Source: Spiroplasma endosymbiont of Atherix ibis (GTDB lineage: Bacteria; Bacillota_I; Bacilli_A; Mycoplasmatales; Mycoplasmataceae). From it: a stretch of 64,000 nt of DNA. Location of the stretch: positions 744,001-808,000 of the forward strand of contig NZ_OZ026474.1 in the NCBI RefSeq assembly GCF_964020005.1, read 5' to 3'. The position numbers and the translations under genes are program-made. Numbering within the stretch: the stretch's first letter is position 1; the number at the start of each line of letters is the position of its first letter. Positions 1 to 10,179 of this stretch are shown here, piece by piece. Below the pieces are notes generated by a model. It was not told where the DNA came from. It did not search any database and was given only the letters and a program-made list of their open reading frames with translations.

Positions 1-1435
1 CATACTCTGGAATTTCAAAGTTAGAAGTTTCTTCTTCAACATAACTGTTCATCATTCTATTTATATAATCTTCATTATTAATAAAATTATTTTTATAATG
101 TTCATTTAAATTAGGTTTATCTAATTTAAATGATGAAGGTTTTATTTTTTCTTTTTCTTGATTAAAAATATTTCTAATTATATTTTTTTCAAGTTTAGTG
201 ATTTCAGATAAATTTAGTATTGTAGAATCTATTATACTTTCGTTGGATTCAAATTTTAAAATTGAAACAACTTTATCAATGAATTCACTAACTTTAATTG
301 AATTTTTTGTATCAAGATCTTTTGAAAAATATCTTGTTGCAAAATTTGCTGGATGAATAGAATTTTCAATCATTTGATTGATTAAATTCTTTTCTCCTAA
401 TTTAACAAGTTCATCAGGATCCTTTCCTGTATTGTTTTCAATTACAGTTACATCTATTTTTTTTTCAAGTAGAAATTGAGATATTTTTAAAGCAGCATTA
501 ACTCCTGCTTTATCTCCATCCAAGAATAATTTGTATCGCTTAGCAACTCTTGAAAAAAGTCTTATATGATAATCACTTAAACTTGTTCCCATAATAGCTA
601 CAGTATTTTTTATATCAATAGATTCCAAACTTATTACGTCCATAAAACCTTCTAAAATAATAATTTCATTTTTTATTCTAGCTTCTTTTTTTGCACAATC
701 AAAATTATAAGCTAATTGTGATTTTTTAAAAATTAAGTTTTCACTACTATTTTTATATTTTGGACTTTCATTTGAATCGATCACTCTTCCAGAAAATCCA
801 ATTATATTTCCATCTTCATCTGTAATTGGAAATATTAATCTATTTTCAAAAGCACAATTATAATCAATTCCATTTTTATAAACTACTCCTGATTCAAAGA
901 TATTTTCTTGAGAAAAATCAAGTTTAATTAAATAATCATAAATTTTTACTTTATTAGGACAAAAACCAATTTTAAATTTCTTAATTTCTGCATTAGTTAT
1001 TTTTCTTTCTTTTAAGTAATTTCTTGCTTTAGCTGATAAAGAAGAAATTAATAAACCATTAAAAAATTCTGATGCTGCTTTATTAATATCAAATAAAATA
1101 CTTTCTTTTGAATTATATTTAGGCTTATCATCAAAATCCTTTAAACCTTCAATTTTAATTTTGAAATCTTTTGCAATTAATGATAATGCTTTAAAAAATG
1201 TTATATTGTTAAATTCTTGAACAAATGTAATAAGATTTCCACCTGTTCCACAGACAAAACATTTAAATATTTTTTTATCTGGAGATACATTTAGTGAAGG
1301 ATCTGAATCATCATGGAAAGGACAAATAGAAACATAATTTCTTCCTTTCTTTTGAAGATCAATATATTTGCCAATAACATCAACAATATTGGCTTTATTT
1401 AAAACTAAATCAATTTGCTGTTGTGAGATTGACAA
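1..1435 (-). CDS. dnaG: DNA primase DnaG (3' end cut by window edge)
   Basis: DnaG makes RNA primers for replication. About 478 residues are visible. The N-terminal CHC2 zinc ribbon is complete (C38, H41, C59, C62 in CPFHDD...CFVCG), followed by the primase core and a TOPRIM fold with EGFMD and DGDKAG acidic motifs. I place the start at a TTG because AAGGAGGG lies 5 bases upstream and no ATG is near; the ribon-binding protein sequence begins MSISQQQ. It lies 15 bases after glyQS on the same strand, the usual glyS-dnaG-rpoD order, and is probably co-transcribed. The C-terminal helicase-binding domain lies partly beyond the window. Several TGA codons read as Trp. Confidence 0.96.
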   Translation of the reverse strand, partial: MSISQQQIDLVLNKANIVDVIGKYIDLQKKGRNYVSICPFHDDSDPSLNVSPDKKIFKCFVCGTGGNLITFVQEFNNITFFKALSLIAKDFKIKIEGLKDFDDKPKYNSKESILFDINKAASEFFNGLLISSLSAKARNYLKERKITNAEIKKFKIGFCPNKVKIYDYLIKLDFSQENIFESGVVYKNGIDYNCAFENRLIFPITDEDGNIIGFSGRVIDSNESPKYKNSSENLIFKKSQLAYNFDCAKKEARIKNEIIILEGFMDVISLESIDIKNTVAIMGTSLSDYHIRLFSRVAKRYKLFLDGDKAGVNAALKISQFLLEKKIDVTVIENNTGKDPDELVKLGEKNLINQMIENSIHPANFATRYFSKDLDTKNSIKVSEFIDKVVSILKFESNESIIDSTILNLSEITKLEKNIIRNIFNQEKEKIKPSSFKLDKPNLNEHYKNNFINNEDYINRMMNSYVEEETSNFEIPEY

Positions 1436-1450
1436 ATTATCCCTCCTTAC

Positions 1451-2818
1451 TTAAATTAATTTTTCTACCAAATATTTTTTAATTTTTGTAATTTCAATTC
1501 TCTCTTGACTCATTGTATCTCTATTTCTTATAGTTACACAATTATCTGTTAGTGTGTCAAAATCAATTGTTATACAAAATGGAGTACCTATTGCATCTTG
1601 TCGTCTATAACGTTTTCCAATATTACCTGTTTCATCAAAAGTTGCATCAAAATCAACTAAAAGTTCTTTATAAAGTTGATTAGCTTTTTCATTTTGTTGT
1701 TTTTGTAAAGGCATAATTGCAACTAAATAAGGAGCAAGTTTATAAGGTAATTTCATTACAATTCTTTCTCCATTTTCAATTTTTTCCTCAACATAACTTT
1801 GACAAAAAATTGCTAATAATAATCTTTCAAGTCCAACACTTGGTTCAATAACATTGGCTAAATATTTTTTATTTGTTTCTGGATCTAAGTAAGTTAAATC
1901 TTGACCAGAATACTTTTGATGCTGATTTAAATCAAAATCACTTCTATGAGCTATACCTCATAATTCTCCTCTTCCAAATGGAAAATCAAATTCAATATCT
2001 ACAGTTCTTTTAGAATAATGAGAAAGTTCTTGCTTATCATGTTCTCTTATTGAAAAATTTTTTTTATTAATTTGAACTATTTTTTCTAAGAAAAATTTTA
2101 CTTTTTCTAATCAATATTCAAATCAATCATTTGAATCATTTGGAGAGAAAAAGAATTCCAATTCCATTTGTTCAAACTCTCTTGTTCTAAAAATAAAATT
2201 CCCTGGAGTAATTTCATTTCTAAATGATTTACCAATTTGTCCTATTCCAAAAGGAAGTTTTTTTCTTAAAGCTCTTTGTGAATTTTTATACTGTATAAAA
2301 ATTCCTTGAGCTGTTTCAGGTCTTAAATACACAGTTGAAGAAGCATCTTCAATAACTCCTTGATTAGTTTTAAACATTAATGTAAATTGTCTAATATTTG
2401 TAAAATCATTAGCTTCACATTTTGGACAATTAACTTTTTTTTCTCTAATAAACTCTTCAATTTCTTGATTTGTTCATCCCCCAACATTCATTTCTGTAAA
2501 TTTTTCTTCAATTAATTTGTCTGCTCTAAAACGTGATTTACATTTTTTACAATCTATTAATGGATCATTAAAATTACCTAAATGACCTGAAGCTTCTCAA
2601 ACTTTTGGATTTAATATAATTGATGAATCCAAACCTATATTGTACTCATTTCTTCTTACAAAAAAATCTCATCATAGTTTTTTTAACTTATTTTTAACTT
2701 CTGCACCCAATGGACCATAATCTCATGAATTAGCAAGTCCTCCATAGATTTCTGAACCTTGAAATACAAATCCTTGTGATTTTAAATGGGAAATTAATTT
2801 ATCTATTTCTATTTTCAT
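1451..2818 (-). CDS. glyQS: Glycyl-tRNA synthetase, dimeric class II type
   Basis: Charges tRNA-Gly. The 455-residue single chain is the alpha2 form of Gram-positives and mollicutes rather than the alpha/beta form. Seen: an N-terminal GGLANSWDYGPLG segment, an insertion with two CxxC pairs (CKKC, CPKC) that could bind zinc, class II motif 2 around FRNEITP...[10 protein letters not shown], and a C-terminal anticodon-binding domain with APYLVAIMP. The start ATG has AGGAG 7 bases upstream. A hairpin with a U-run ends just before this Shine-Dalgarno sequence, so expression may depend on readthrough or on a promoter close by. At least five UGA codons are read as Trp. Confidence 0.97.
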
Positions 2819-2833
2819 AGTTTTCTCCTAACA

Positions 2834-2859
2834 ATAAAAAAAGCAAACTTCTAGTTTGC
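2834..2859 (-). terminator. Hairpin plus U-run between recO and glyQS
   Basis: On the minus strand GCAAACT-AGA-AGTTTGC is followed by seven T. It could end the era-recO transcript. It also sits only a few bases before the glyQS Shine-Dalgarno sequence, so it could act as an attenuator if transcription starts upstream of it. Confidence 0.75.
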
Positions 2860-2879
2860 ATATATCGAGATACTTATGA

Positions 2880-2908
2880 ATTTTCTAATATATATTAGTT
2901 ATTGTCAA
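2880..2908 (-). promoter_or_regulatory. Possible glyQS promoter upstream of the hairpin
   Basis: A perfect TTGACA (-35) lies at 2903-2908. At 17 bases spacing the -10 would be GAAAAT, only 4 of 6 to consensus. If used, the transcript would run through the 2834-2859 hairpin before reaching glyQS. No T-box or glycine aptamer sequence is visible in the short leader. Confidence 0.35.
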
Positions 2909-2921
2909 TAAAATATGAGTG

Positions 2922-3704
2922 TTATTTATATTTATTTGATTCTATTTCATTAACATTTAAAGCTACAGTATCTTTTAGCATTTTTATTGGTCCCATATAA
3001 ATACCCAAAACGTTTTCATAATAATTAACAACAATATTGTGCAACACTATTAAATCAGTATAATAATATTTCTGCTCAACATTAAAATAAATTGTTTTTT
3101 TATTAATATTTGCCAATAATTTAATAAATGAATCTGGTTGCTTTTTTTCATCTGGTAATAAACAATTAGTGCAAATAAAACCATATTCACTATATTCAAA
3201 TCTTACTATAGGAAATGGTGATTTTTTACATCTTACACAGCTTTTAATTCTTAAAGGTTGAATAGATTCTTGTATTAAATAAGTTATAAAAAATAAATAA
3301 TTTATAAAAGAATTTTTATTATTATTTATATTCTCTAAAGAAAAAATAAGCATCTTAAAAATCTTGTAGTTTTTATGACTAATTTGTTCTATTTGATCTA
3401 AAATTTTAAATATAATTGAGCAATAAACATAATTATTATAATTTTGAGCTATTTTAAAATAATCTTTTTTTAAAATTCCTGTTTTTAATTTACTTATTTT
3501 TTCTTCTTTTCTTGCTTTAAAAATTTCAAAATCACTTAAACTAAAAGTTTGAATAGAATATCTATTTTTAGATGTTGATTTATTTAAACCTGGAGCAATA
3601 AAAGATAGTTTTCCAAATTGTTTACTAAATACTTTAACAATTTTTGCAAAGTCATCATAATAATTTGATTCAATAACTACAGCATTTATTTTTATTGCCC
3701 CCAT
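2922..3704 (-). CDS. recO: DNA repair protein RecO
   Basis: RecO loads RecA at single-stranded gaps together with RecR/RecF. The 260-residue protein has the N-terminal OB-type start (MGAIKINAVVIESN), a helical middle, and a CVRCKK...CTNC pair of CxxC motifs in the C-terminal half, typical of RecO zinc sites. The start ATG lies 9 bases after the era stop, and the Shine-Dalgarno AGGTG overlaps the era stop codon TAG, which suggests translational coupling. The era-recO-glyS-dnaG order is common in low-GC Gram-positives and mollicutes. Confidence 0.93.
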   Translation of the reverse strand: MGAIKINAVVIESNYYDDFAKIVKVFSKQFGKLSFIAPGLNKSTSKNRYSIQTFSLSDFEIFKARKEEKISKLKTGILKKDYFKIAQNYNNYVYCSIIFKILDQIEQISHKNYKIFKMLIFSLENINNNKNSFINYLFFITYLIQESIQPLRIKSCVRCKKSPFPIVRFEYSEYGFICTNCLLPDEKKQPDSFIKLLANINKKTIYFNVEQKYYYTDLIVLHNIVVNYYENVLGIYMGPIKMLKDTVALNVNEIESNKYK

Positions 3705-3713
3705 TTATTTCAC

Positions 3714-4616
3714 CTAATAACTATCTTTATCATAACCTAACTGTTTAATTAGTGAAGCTGACTGTCTTCATTTTTCTTTTGTTTTAACAAATAATTCTAA
3801 ATAAAATTTTTTATCAAATAAATTTTCTAATTTTTCTCTTGAATTAATTCCTATTGATTTAATTTTAGACCCCTTATTTCCAATAATAATTCCTTTTTGG
3901 CTTTGTCTTTCACATATTATTGAAGCAATTACTTTAATAATATCTTTTTTTTCTTCAAATTTATCAATTAAAATAGCAACTGAATGAGGAATCTCTTGTT
4001 CAGTTTGTAACAATATTTCTTCACGAATAATTTCTCTTATTAAAAAACGTTCAGGTTGATCTGTAAAAGTATCATCAGGATAAAATTTAATACCTATTTC
4101 AGGTAAAGCATTTTTAATTTCAATTAAAAGCTCATTTAAATTATTTCCCATTGTAGAAGAAATAGTTAATATTTTTTTAAATTGAAAATCTTGTAGTTTT
4201 CATTCTTTAATTTTAGTTTCTAGTCTATCTTTTTTTACTAAATCACTTTTTGTTATTACTAAAAATATAGGAACATCACGTTCTTTTAGAGCATTTAAAA
4301 TATATTTGTCATTATCTCCAATAAATTCATCAGCAGGAGCTAAAAATAAAATTAAATCTACTCCTTTTGTAGAAGATAGTGCTACTTTATTCATAAATCT
4401 TCCTAATTCATGTTGTGCTTTATGAACTCCAGGTGTATCAACAAAAATATATTGAGCATCACTTTGTGTTAATATACCATTTATTCTATTTCTTGTTGTT
4501 TGTGCTTTATCTGTAACAATTGATACTTTTTTTTCTAATAAAGTGTTTAAAAGTGTTGATTTACCCACATTTGGTCTTCCAATAATACTGATAAATCCTG
4601 ATTTAATTTTTTGCAA
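3714..4616 (-). CDS. era: Ribosome-assembly GTPase Era
   Basis: Era binds the 3' end of 16S rRNA during small-subunit assembly. 300 residues, normal length. G1 is GRPNVGKS (residues 13-20), G3 is DTPG, G4 is TKSD; the C-terminal KH domain carries KGIIIGNKGSKIK. Two UGA Trp codons interrupt the reading in the standard code. I chose a TTG start (MQKIKSG) because AGGAG sits 9 bases upstream and the Era N-terminus aligns there. The stop codon overlaps the recO ribosome-binding site. Confidence 0.97.
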
Positions 4617-4627
4617 TTTCTTCTCTC

Positions 4628-5776
4628 CTAAATTATATTTTCTGATTCTTTAACTTTTTGTTCTACTTCTTTTTCATCTATAAATTCTTCAAAATCATCT
4701 TCAGTTTCAAACATATTTAAAGCAACAGCTTTTATTTCTTCTTTGTCCTTTATGGTTCAAGTATATCTTATTGATGAGCTTAATGAAAGCATTCAAGGAA
4801 TAAGCAATATTAAATTTAAATAATGATATCACATAAATGAAAGTCACGCTACATTTTGTACCATATAAAGTGCATATATTACAAATGCAAATAATAAAAA
4901 TTGATATATTCAATAAAAAATTAAACTTATTGTATTGTAAGGTATTACATAAGAAGTTAAAAAGATAATGTATCCAGAAATAAGTATTATATATTTAATA
5001 GTATTAAAATTGGTTGATGCAAAAACATCCATTAAATGAAATACACTAGCAGAAACAATTAAAAATCATCCAGCACTAATCATTAATATTCTTGCTTTAA
5101 TTTCTCCAGGAGTAACTCATGTTTTAAAAATAAAACCATTTTCTCTATCTTCTGTTTTTCGATATCTTTGAATTCTAATTCATTCTCTGTTTCACATATT
5201 TATATCTTTAAAAATTGATTTTAGTGGAACATATGAAAATAACGCTATAAAAATAGCAAATATTCAAAGTCATTGTGTTTTAAGAATTTCAAGCAATTGT
5301 GAAATATCTTGAAATTTATGAAGGATTCCCACTCAATCTAATACAAATAAAAAACTTCCATAAAGTAATCCTTCTGAAATATAGAGAATATTAAATATTG
5401 TTGTAAAAAAAGTGGTTCCTTTACCCATCGTCATATTTAACATAACAATTAAAACTGCTGACATTATAAATAAATGATAAATTTGAATAAACATAAATGT
5501 ATTTAAAACATTTATTTGATCTTTATATAATCATAAATCTTCTAATTTTATTCCATTTGCTGAATTATTCATATATTTTTGAACTACAATTCTTGCATAA
5601 AAGAATAAAGCAATTCAGATAATTTGAATTGGCATGCTATATACTACTTTACAACAACATCTTAGTCTTGCAAGATAATCTCCTTCAGAAACCATTTTTA
5701 CTTGTTTAGATTTTAAAAAAGCTCTTGTAAAAAACTCACCAATTTTTCCTCTTATTAAATAATTTGTTTTTTTCAT
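4628..5776 (-). CDS. Multi-pass membrane protein of unknown function
   Basis: I do not recognise this 382-residue protein. It has a basic N-terminal cytoplasmic part (MKKTNYLIRGKIGEF), about seven or eight hydrophobic segments rich in aromatic residues with many UGA-encoded Trp, a loop with repeated Arg (WNREWIRIQRYRK), and a highly acidic C-terminal tail (ETEDDFEEF). The start is supported by AAGGTGGTGATA just upstream. It lies 27 bases after another membrane protein and its TAG stop forms part of the era ribosome-binding site, so it belongs to the same transcript. It may be lineage specific. Confidence 0.8.
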
Positions 5777-5803
5777 ATTATCACCACCTTTTTTAAATTA
5801 TTA

Positions 5804-6475
5804 TTATTTGAAAAATATATTAATTACTATCAATATAAATCCTACAACAGGAGCAGCACAAGATATTCAATAAACTATTTTATAATCTTTCCGAACTTTT
5901 TCTTTTTTAGTTAAATTAATTTGTCTAACTTGATCATTAATTACAGTTTTTACTTTATTAAACTCGAAATATTTTATTAGAGTTGAAATTACATTTGCAA
6001 AAAAGAATAAAACTCAAATAGAAACTATTCCACTACTTGATTGCATTTTTTTCATATCAAAAAGTCAATTTAATATATCTAAATAAGATCCTCCTCCAAT
6101 AACTAAAATTGTCATAATTCAAATTCATGTTTGTAATCATGCTTTTTTTCTAATTGTTGAATTGATATGTCTTTTTGCAAATAATTCATTAAAATATCAT
6201 ACAACTTCTCTAGAATTATAATCCATTGCCCCTCTAAAAATTGTTTTTGCATAATCAACATCTTTATATAATCTTGTTTTAGAAATACCTGAGACTTGAG
6301 AAAGTTTTAAATCATATTTTAATTTTTCAAACAACTTTTCTCCATCAACTCTAGTATGAAGTCTTTGTTTTAAAACTTTTCTTTGAATATCACAAAAAAT
6401 TAAAGGAGATAAAATTATAATAGCTAGACCAACTGCTGCTAATACGTCTGTTACGATTGTATCTAATCTTATCAT
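5804..6475 (-). CDS. Small membrane protein of unknown function
   Basis: 223 residues with one N-terminal membrane segment (AAVGLAIIILSPLIF), a charged cytoplasmic region, and three further hydrophobic segments towards the C-terminus. No catalytic motif is visible. AAAGGAG precedes the ATG. It is followed by the other membrane protein at 4628-5776 and the two probably work together or are at least co-expressed. A terminator hairpin lies just upstream of its start, so it probably opens a transcript that continues to era. Confidence 0.78.
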
Positions 6476-6507
6476 TTTAGTTCTCCTTTTTAGTCTATAA
6501 AATTATA

Positions 6508-6533
6508 TAAAAAAACTAGGTAAAAACCTAGTT
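6508..6533 (-). terminator. Terminator after cdd
   Basis: Minus strand AACTAGG-TTTTT-ACCTAGTT type hairpin (6514-6533) followed by a run of seven T. It lies about 140 bases after the cdd stop. The stretch 6534-6675 holds no other feature I can support. Confidence 0.8.
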
Positions 6534-6675
6534 ATCTTAAATATAATTTTTTTAATTGATTTAAGTATTATTTATTTTTAAAATGATTTCTCTTACAATA
6601 TTTCAAACTTTTATCTAATTAATAAATATTGATTCAAATTTTATTAGTTCTATAAAATAAATAATTTTTTCCTTA

Positions 6676-7083
6676 TTATTTTATATTTTTGCTTGTAAAA
6701 GCATATGGTAAAAAATCTATTACTTTAAATGAATTAATAAAATTATTTTTATTATAAACTCAAATTTCTTGATTTTCCAAAAGTAATTCAAAAAGTGTTT
6801 GTCGACAAGTTCCACATGGAGAACCAAACCCTTCTGAATCAGTGTATAGAGCTATAATTTCTACATCATTTTTATTATAACCTTGTGCTATCATTTGAGT
6901 TAAAGCTGATCTTTCAGCACATATTGTAGGATTATAAGCTGCATTTTCTACATTAACACCCTTTATTTCATTACCATTTTTTAAATAAATTACACAAGAA
7001 ACTCTAAAATTTGAATAAGGTGCATATGCATTTTTTCTAAGTTCTTTTAAATCACTATAAACTTTATCTTTACTTAAACTCAT
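6676..7083 (-). CDS. cdd: Cytidine deaminase
   Basis: Deaminates cytidine and deoxycytidine to uridine forms in pyrimidine salvage. 135 residues. The zinc site motifs are clear: CAERSA (His/Cys-Ala-Glu) and PCGTC. The start is the ATG at 7083, giving MSLSKDK, because GAGGA lies 9 bases upstream; an in-frame GTG 15 bases earlier would overlap that Shine-Dalgarno sequence. One UGA Trp codon lies near the C-terminus. It follows dgkA by 14 bases. Confidence 0.95.
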
Positions 7084-7097
7084 ATTTTCATTCCTCA

Positions 7098-7508
7098 CTA
7101 ATTAAATAAATTACTAATAGTTTCTATTAGTTTTGGCAAATAAATTAAAAAACCAATAACAACAGACAATAAAGCATTTATAATACTTGCTGCTGCACAA
7201 ATATCTTTAATTTTTTTCGCTTGAATATTATATTCAAAACTTAACAAATCTACAAAATTTTCAATAGAAGTATTTACAAATTCAAATCCTGTTAATACCC
7301 CTATTGTAAGTATTACTATTGATCATTCGATAGTAGAAAGTTTAATTCAAATACCTAGACCGATTGCAAAAATAACAACTATTAAATAAACAATTAAAGT
7401 TGATTCCTCCTTAAATGCAGTAAAAATACCTCTTGCTGCATTTGCAAATTTATTTTTTACTCTTGTACCAACTTTTGTTTTCTTTTTAATATCATTTTTT
7501 TTTGCCAT
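7098..7508 (-). CDS. dgkA: Diacylglycerol kinase family membrane protein (DgkA-like)
   Basis: 136 residues with a basic N-terminus and three membrane helices, the layout of prokaryotic DgkA/undecaprenol kinase. The conserved catalytic face is visible as GFEFVNTSIENFVDL (Glu, Asn and second Glu in the usual spacing). In Gram-positives this family phosphorylates undecaprenol, but mollicutes lack a wall, so lipid recycling or diacylglycerol is the likely substrate. It opens the dgkA-cdd unit behind a good promoter. ybeY-dgkA-cdd-era is the common firmicute order; here the metalloprotease gene sits between ybeY and dgkA. Confidence 0.88.
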
Positions 7509-7536
7509 ATTTTTACACCTTTTATTCTGCTCTTTT

Positions 7537-7566
7537 ATTATACTTTAATTAACTTTTAATTTGCAA
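7537..7566 (-). promoter_or_regulatory. Promoter for dgkA-cdd
   Basis: TTGCAA (7561-7566), an 18-base spacer and a perfect TATAAT (7537-7542) on the minus strand, 28 bases before the dgkA start. Confidence 0.75.
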
Positions 7567-7573
7567 TATATAA

Positions 7574-7597
7574 AAAATGCCCTTTAAAAGGCATTTT
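7574..7597 (-). terminator. Terminator after the metalloprotease gene
   Basis: Minus strand AATGCC-TTTTAAA-GGGCATT hairpin followed by a T-run, starting 4 bases after the TAG stop of the gene at 7601-9196. Confidence 0.85.
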
Positions 7598-7600
7598 AAA

Positions 7601-9196
7601 CTATTTTTTAGATTTTTTTACTCTAATTTTTGTTATAACTAGATAAAAAATTGTTATAGTCCCTATTGTTGCTGCAACTGAACCAACTATAATTCACAAT
7701 GATTTGTTTATTCATAATGAACTTGGAGTATATTCACCAAAGAATTCACCTTCATAAAGATTTTTATAATTTATTGCTTTTGAATAATTAGTTAATCTAT
7801 TTTCACTATTTTTGCTTCCAAAATGATCAACAACATGACCCATTTCGTGTATTAAAACACTGTATTTATTTGGACTACTTCAAAATCCAGTTTTATATTG
7901 GTTATTAAACTTTTTATAAGTTAAACTAGGACCTGTAATTACAATATATGAATATCTAATACTTATAAATCTGCCAAAAATACCATTACCCTTAATTTGC
8001 GGTAAAGTAGATGTATAACCCATAACACCTTTTTTTTCCAATTTTAATGGAAAATCAGGAGTAATTATTAAAGCTAATAAGAGTTTATTAATTCATTCTT
8101 CATTTTTAATTAAATTAAAAAGTGCATTATACATTTTTAAAGTAGTTTCTTTTAACTGTAGCGTTTGTTTTTTTGTTCATTTTTCATTGTTAATTCCTAT
8201 ATTTGGAGTTTTTGATAAATAATTCTGTTCAAGATTTTCATAAATATGTGAAAATCAAACAGTACTATAATTATTTATATCTTTAGATGAATTTTGTAAT
8301 TTAGTATCTAATTCTTCAAATGAATTATAATGTTTATTGTTGAAATTATTAAATGAATTTATTGATTCTTTACTAGCTGGTGTATATGAATCATACATTC
8401 ACGCAGAAACTATTTGTGTAATTTTTGGTTTATTAGATAAAATAATTTTTCTTTGAAATTCTTTTTCAACTTGTTCAATAATATTTGATAAAGCGTTTTC
8501 ATGAGAATTATTTCATATAATTGATGGACTATATTGTAAATTTAAAGCATTAGATTCATTTTTACCTAAAGTTGCATCATATTTTACTTTTGCAGATGAA
8601 TTTAAATAAGAATTAACTATTTCAATTGTTTTATCAAAAATAGTTTGATTTTCTTGATATATATCATCAAATCTTCCACCAACTGATATAATTTTAGGTA
8701 ATATGTTTATATAAAAATTATTTGTAACTTCTCAACTTTTATTTTTTATATCATCATCTGTATTTAATCATTTACTAAAACTTTCTGCAAAAAATTCTTG
8801 ATCACTAGAAGCTCCATAAATACTTGGCATAATTGTTGATGCTAACATATTTTGAATAATTAATTGCTTATAAAATTTTGAATTAGTTCCCCTTTTCCCA
8901 AATAATCAACCTATTCCAAATAATTCACCTATATCTAAATTGCTTTCTATTGTAGTAATATCTTCATTATTTACTTCTATACTATTTGCATAATAATATT
9001 TTAAAATACGACCATAGTAGGCATTTTTTTGATTTGGTTCAATTAAACTTTTATAATCTATTGATTTATTTTTATTTATTTGATTATTTGTATTTAAATC
9101 TAAATTATTTATTGAATTCTCTTTTATAACTTCATATGTTGAAGCAGCATAAGAAAATGGATTTAAAAATGTTCAAAGCATTATTAAAATTTTCAT
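7601..9196 (-). CDS. Predicted surface zinc metalloprotease, C-terminally membrane-anchored
   Basis: 531 residues. The N-terminus (MKILIMLWTFLNPFSYA) looks like a signal peptide without a lipobox cysteine. A zincin signature HEMGHVVDH lies at residues 450-458, matching HExxHxxxH, with three His ligands and the catalytic Glu. A single membrane helix near 505-527 (IIVGSVAATIGTITIFYLVI) is followed by KKSKK, so the bulk should face outside with a short basic cytosolic tail. I cannot assign a named family; the motif type is shared by several toxin and host-targeting zincins. It is monocistronic with its own promoter and terminator. The promoter has a 16-base homopolymer, suggesting variable expression. 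Confidence 0.8.
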
Positions 9197-9248
9197 GTTT
9201 TTCACTACCTTTTATTTATTTTATTTTTACAATTAATTTAAAACGTTA

Positions 9249-9281
9249 ATTATATAGATAATACTAAAAAAAAAAAAAAAA
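9249..9281 (-). promoter_or_regulatory. Promoter of the metalloprotease gene with a 16-base T tract
   Basis: On the minus strand a run of 16 T (9266-9281) is followed after 11 bases by a perfect TATAAT (9249-9254). At normal spacing the -35 element falls inside the T-run, so changes in tract length would change the -35/-10 geometry. Confidence 0.6.
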
Positions 9282-9286
9282 TGATA

Positions 9287-9760
9287 TTAAAAAGACATAA
9301 TATATTTAATATTTTCACTTTCCAAAATATCATCTGTTAATTTGAACATTTCCTTTGCCTCTTGCTCATTAGTTTCATGATCAAAACCTAATATATGAAG
9401 TAAGCCATGCACAAACAATCAAGCCATTTCCTCTATAATTGTATGATTATATTTTTTTGCTTTATTTTGTGCTTCGCTAAAAGTAATAAAAATATCTCCA
9501 ACTTCTTTAAAATCTAATTGTTCATAAATGCCAAATTCATCATTAATTGGAAAAGAAATTACATCTCCAACATATTCTTTTTCTCTATATTGCTTATTTA
9601 TTTCTTTTGACTTAATCTCATTAATATAATTTACAGATAAACTTAAATTTTTATTTATATGCAATATTTTTTTAGCAGAAACTAAAAGATTTCTAAATAA
9701 ATTTTCATACTCTTTCAAAGATTTTTTTGTTTCATAATTAAATTCTAATAAATCATTCAT
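9287..9760 (-). CDS. ybeY: Endoribonuclease YbeY
   Basis: Zinc-dependent rRNA endonuclease involved in 16S 3' maturation and ribosome quality control. 157 residues. The defining H-x3-H-x5-H motif is seen as HGLLHILGFDH, and the central part has the family motif VGDVISFPI and VGDIFI. One UGA Trp lies just before the His motif. It lies 21 bases after the small membrane protein gene. The 16-base A/T tract starts only 5 bases after its stop. Confidence 0.96.
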
Positions 9761-9781
9761 TTTTTAATCTCCTATTTAATT

Positions 9782-10159
9782 TTAGAAAATGTTTGATAAT
9801 AAATAAGACAATAAAGATATTTTCTCACCATATATCAAAACATTATTTGAGGGATACTTAATACTTCCAATATTGCTTATATTAATCTTTATTAAAGAAT
9901 TACTATATTCAAGTTTTGAAGAACTAACAAACATATTTCCTTGATTTGTTTCTAAAATTATATAATCAATTAAACTTATATTCAATTTTTTAGAACTTAA
10001 CAGATACAAATCTTTCTTTATACTTCCTTGTTCATCAATATATTCTTGTATATAAACAGATCCAAAAAAAGTTTGTTGTTTCTTAAGTAAAATTAAAGTT
10101 AATAAGAATAGTAAAAGAAATATTAGAAGAAAATAAAGCATTTTTAATTCTTTTTTCAC
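9782..10159 (-). CDS. Small single-pass membrane protein, possible exporter accessory
   Basis: 125 residues: a short basic N-terminus, one long leucine-rich membrane helix (residues about 8-26), then an extracytoplasmic beta-rich domain. The topology resembles a shortened HlyD-type membrane fusion or bacteriocin secretion accessory protein, but it lacks the long coiled coil, so this is inference from position: it follows the C39-peptidase ABC exporter gene by 20 bases. If the exporter is dead, this gene may be decaying too, but its own frame is intact. Confidence 0.65.
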   Translation of the reverse strand: MKKELKMLYFLLIFLLLFLLTLILLKKQQTFFGSVYIQEYIDEQGSIKKDLYLLSSKKLNISLIDYIILETNQGNMFVSSSKLEYSNSLIKINISNIGSIKYPSNNVLIYGEKISLLSYLLSNIF

Positions 10160-10179
10160 TAAATTACCTCCACTATTTT

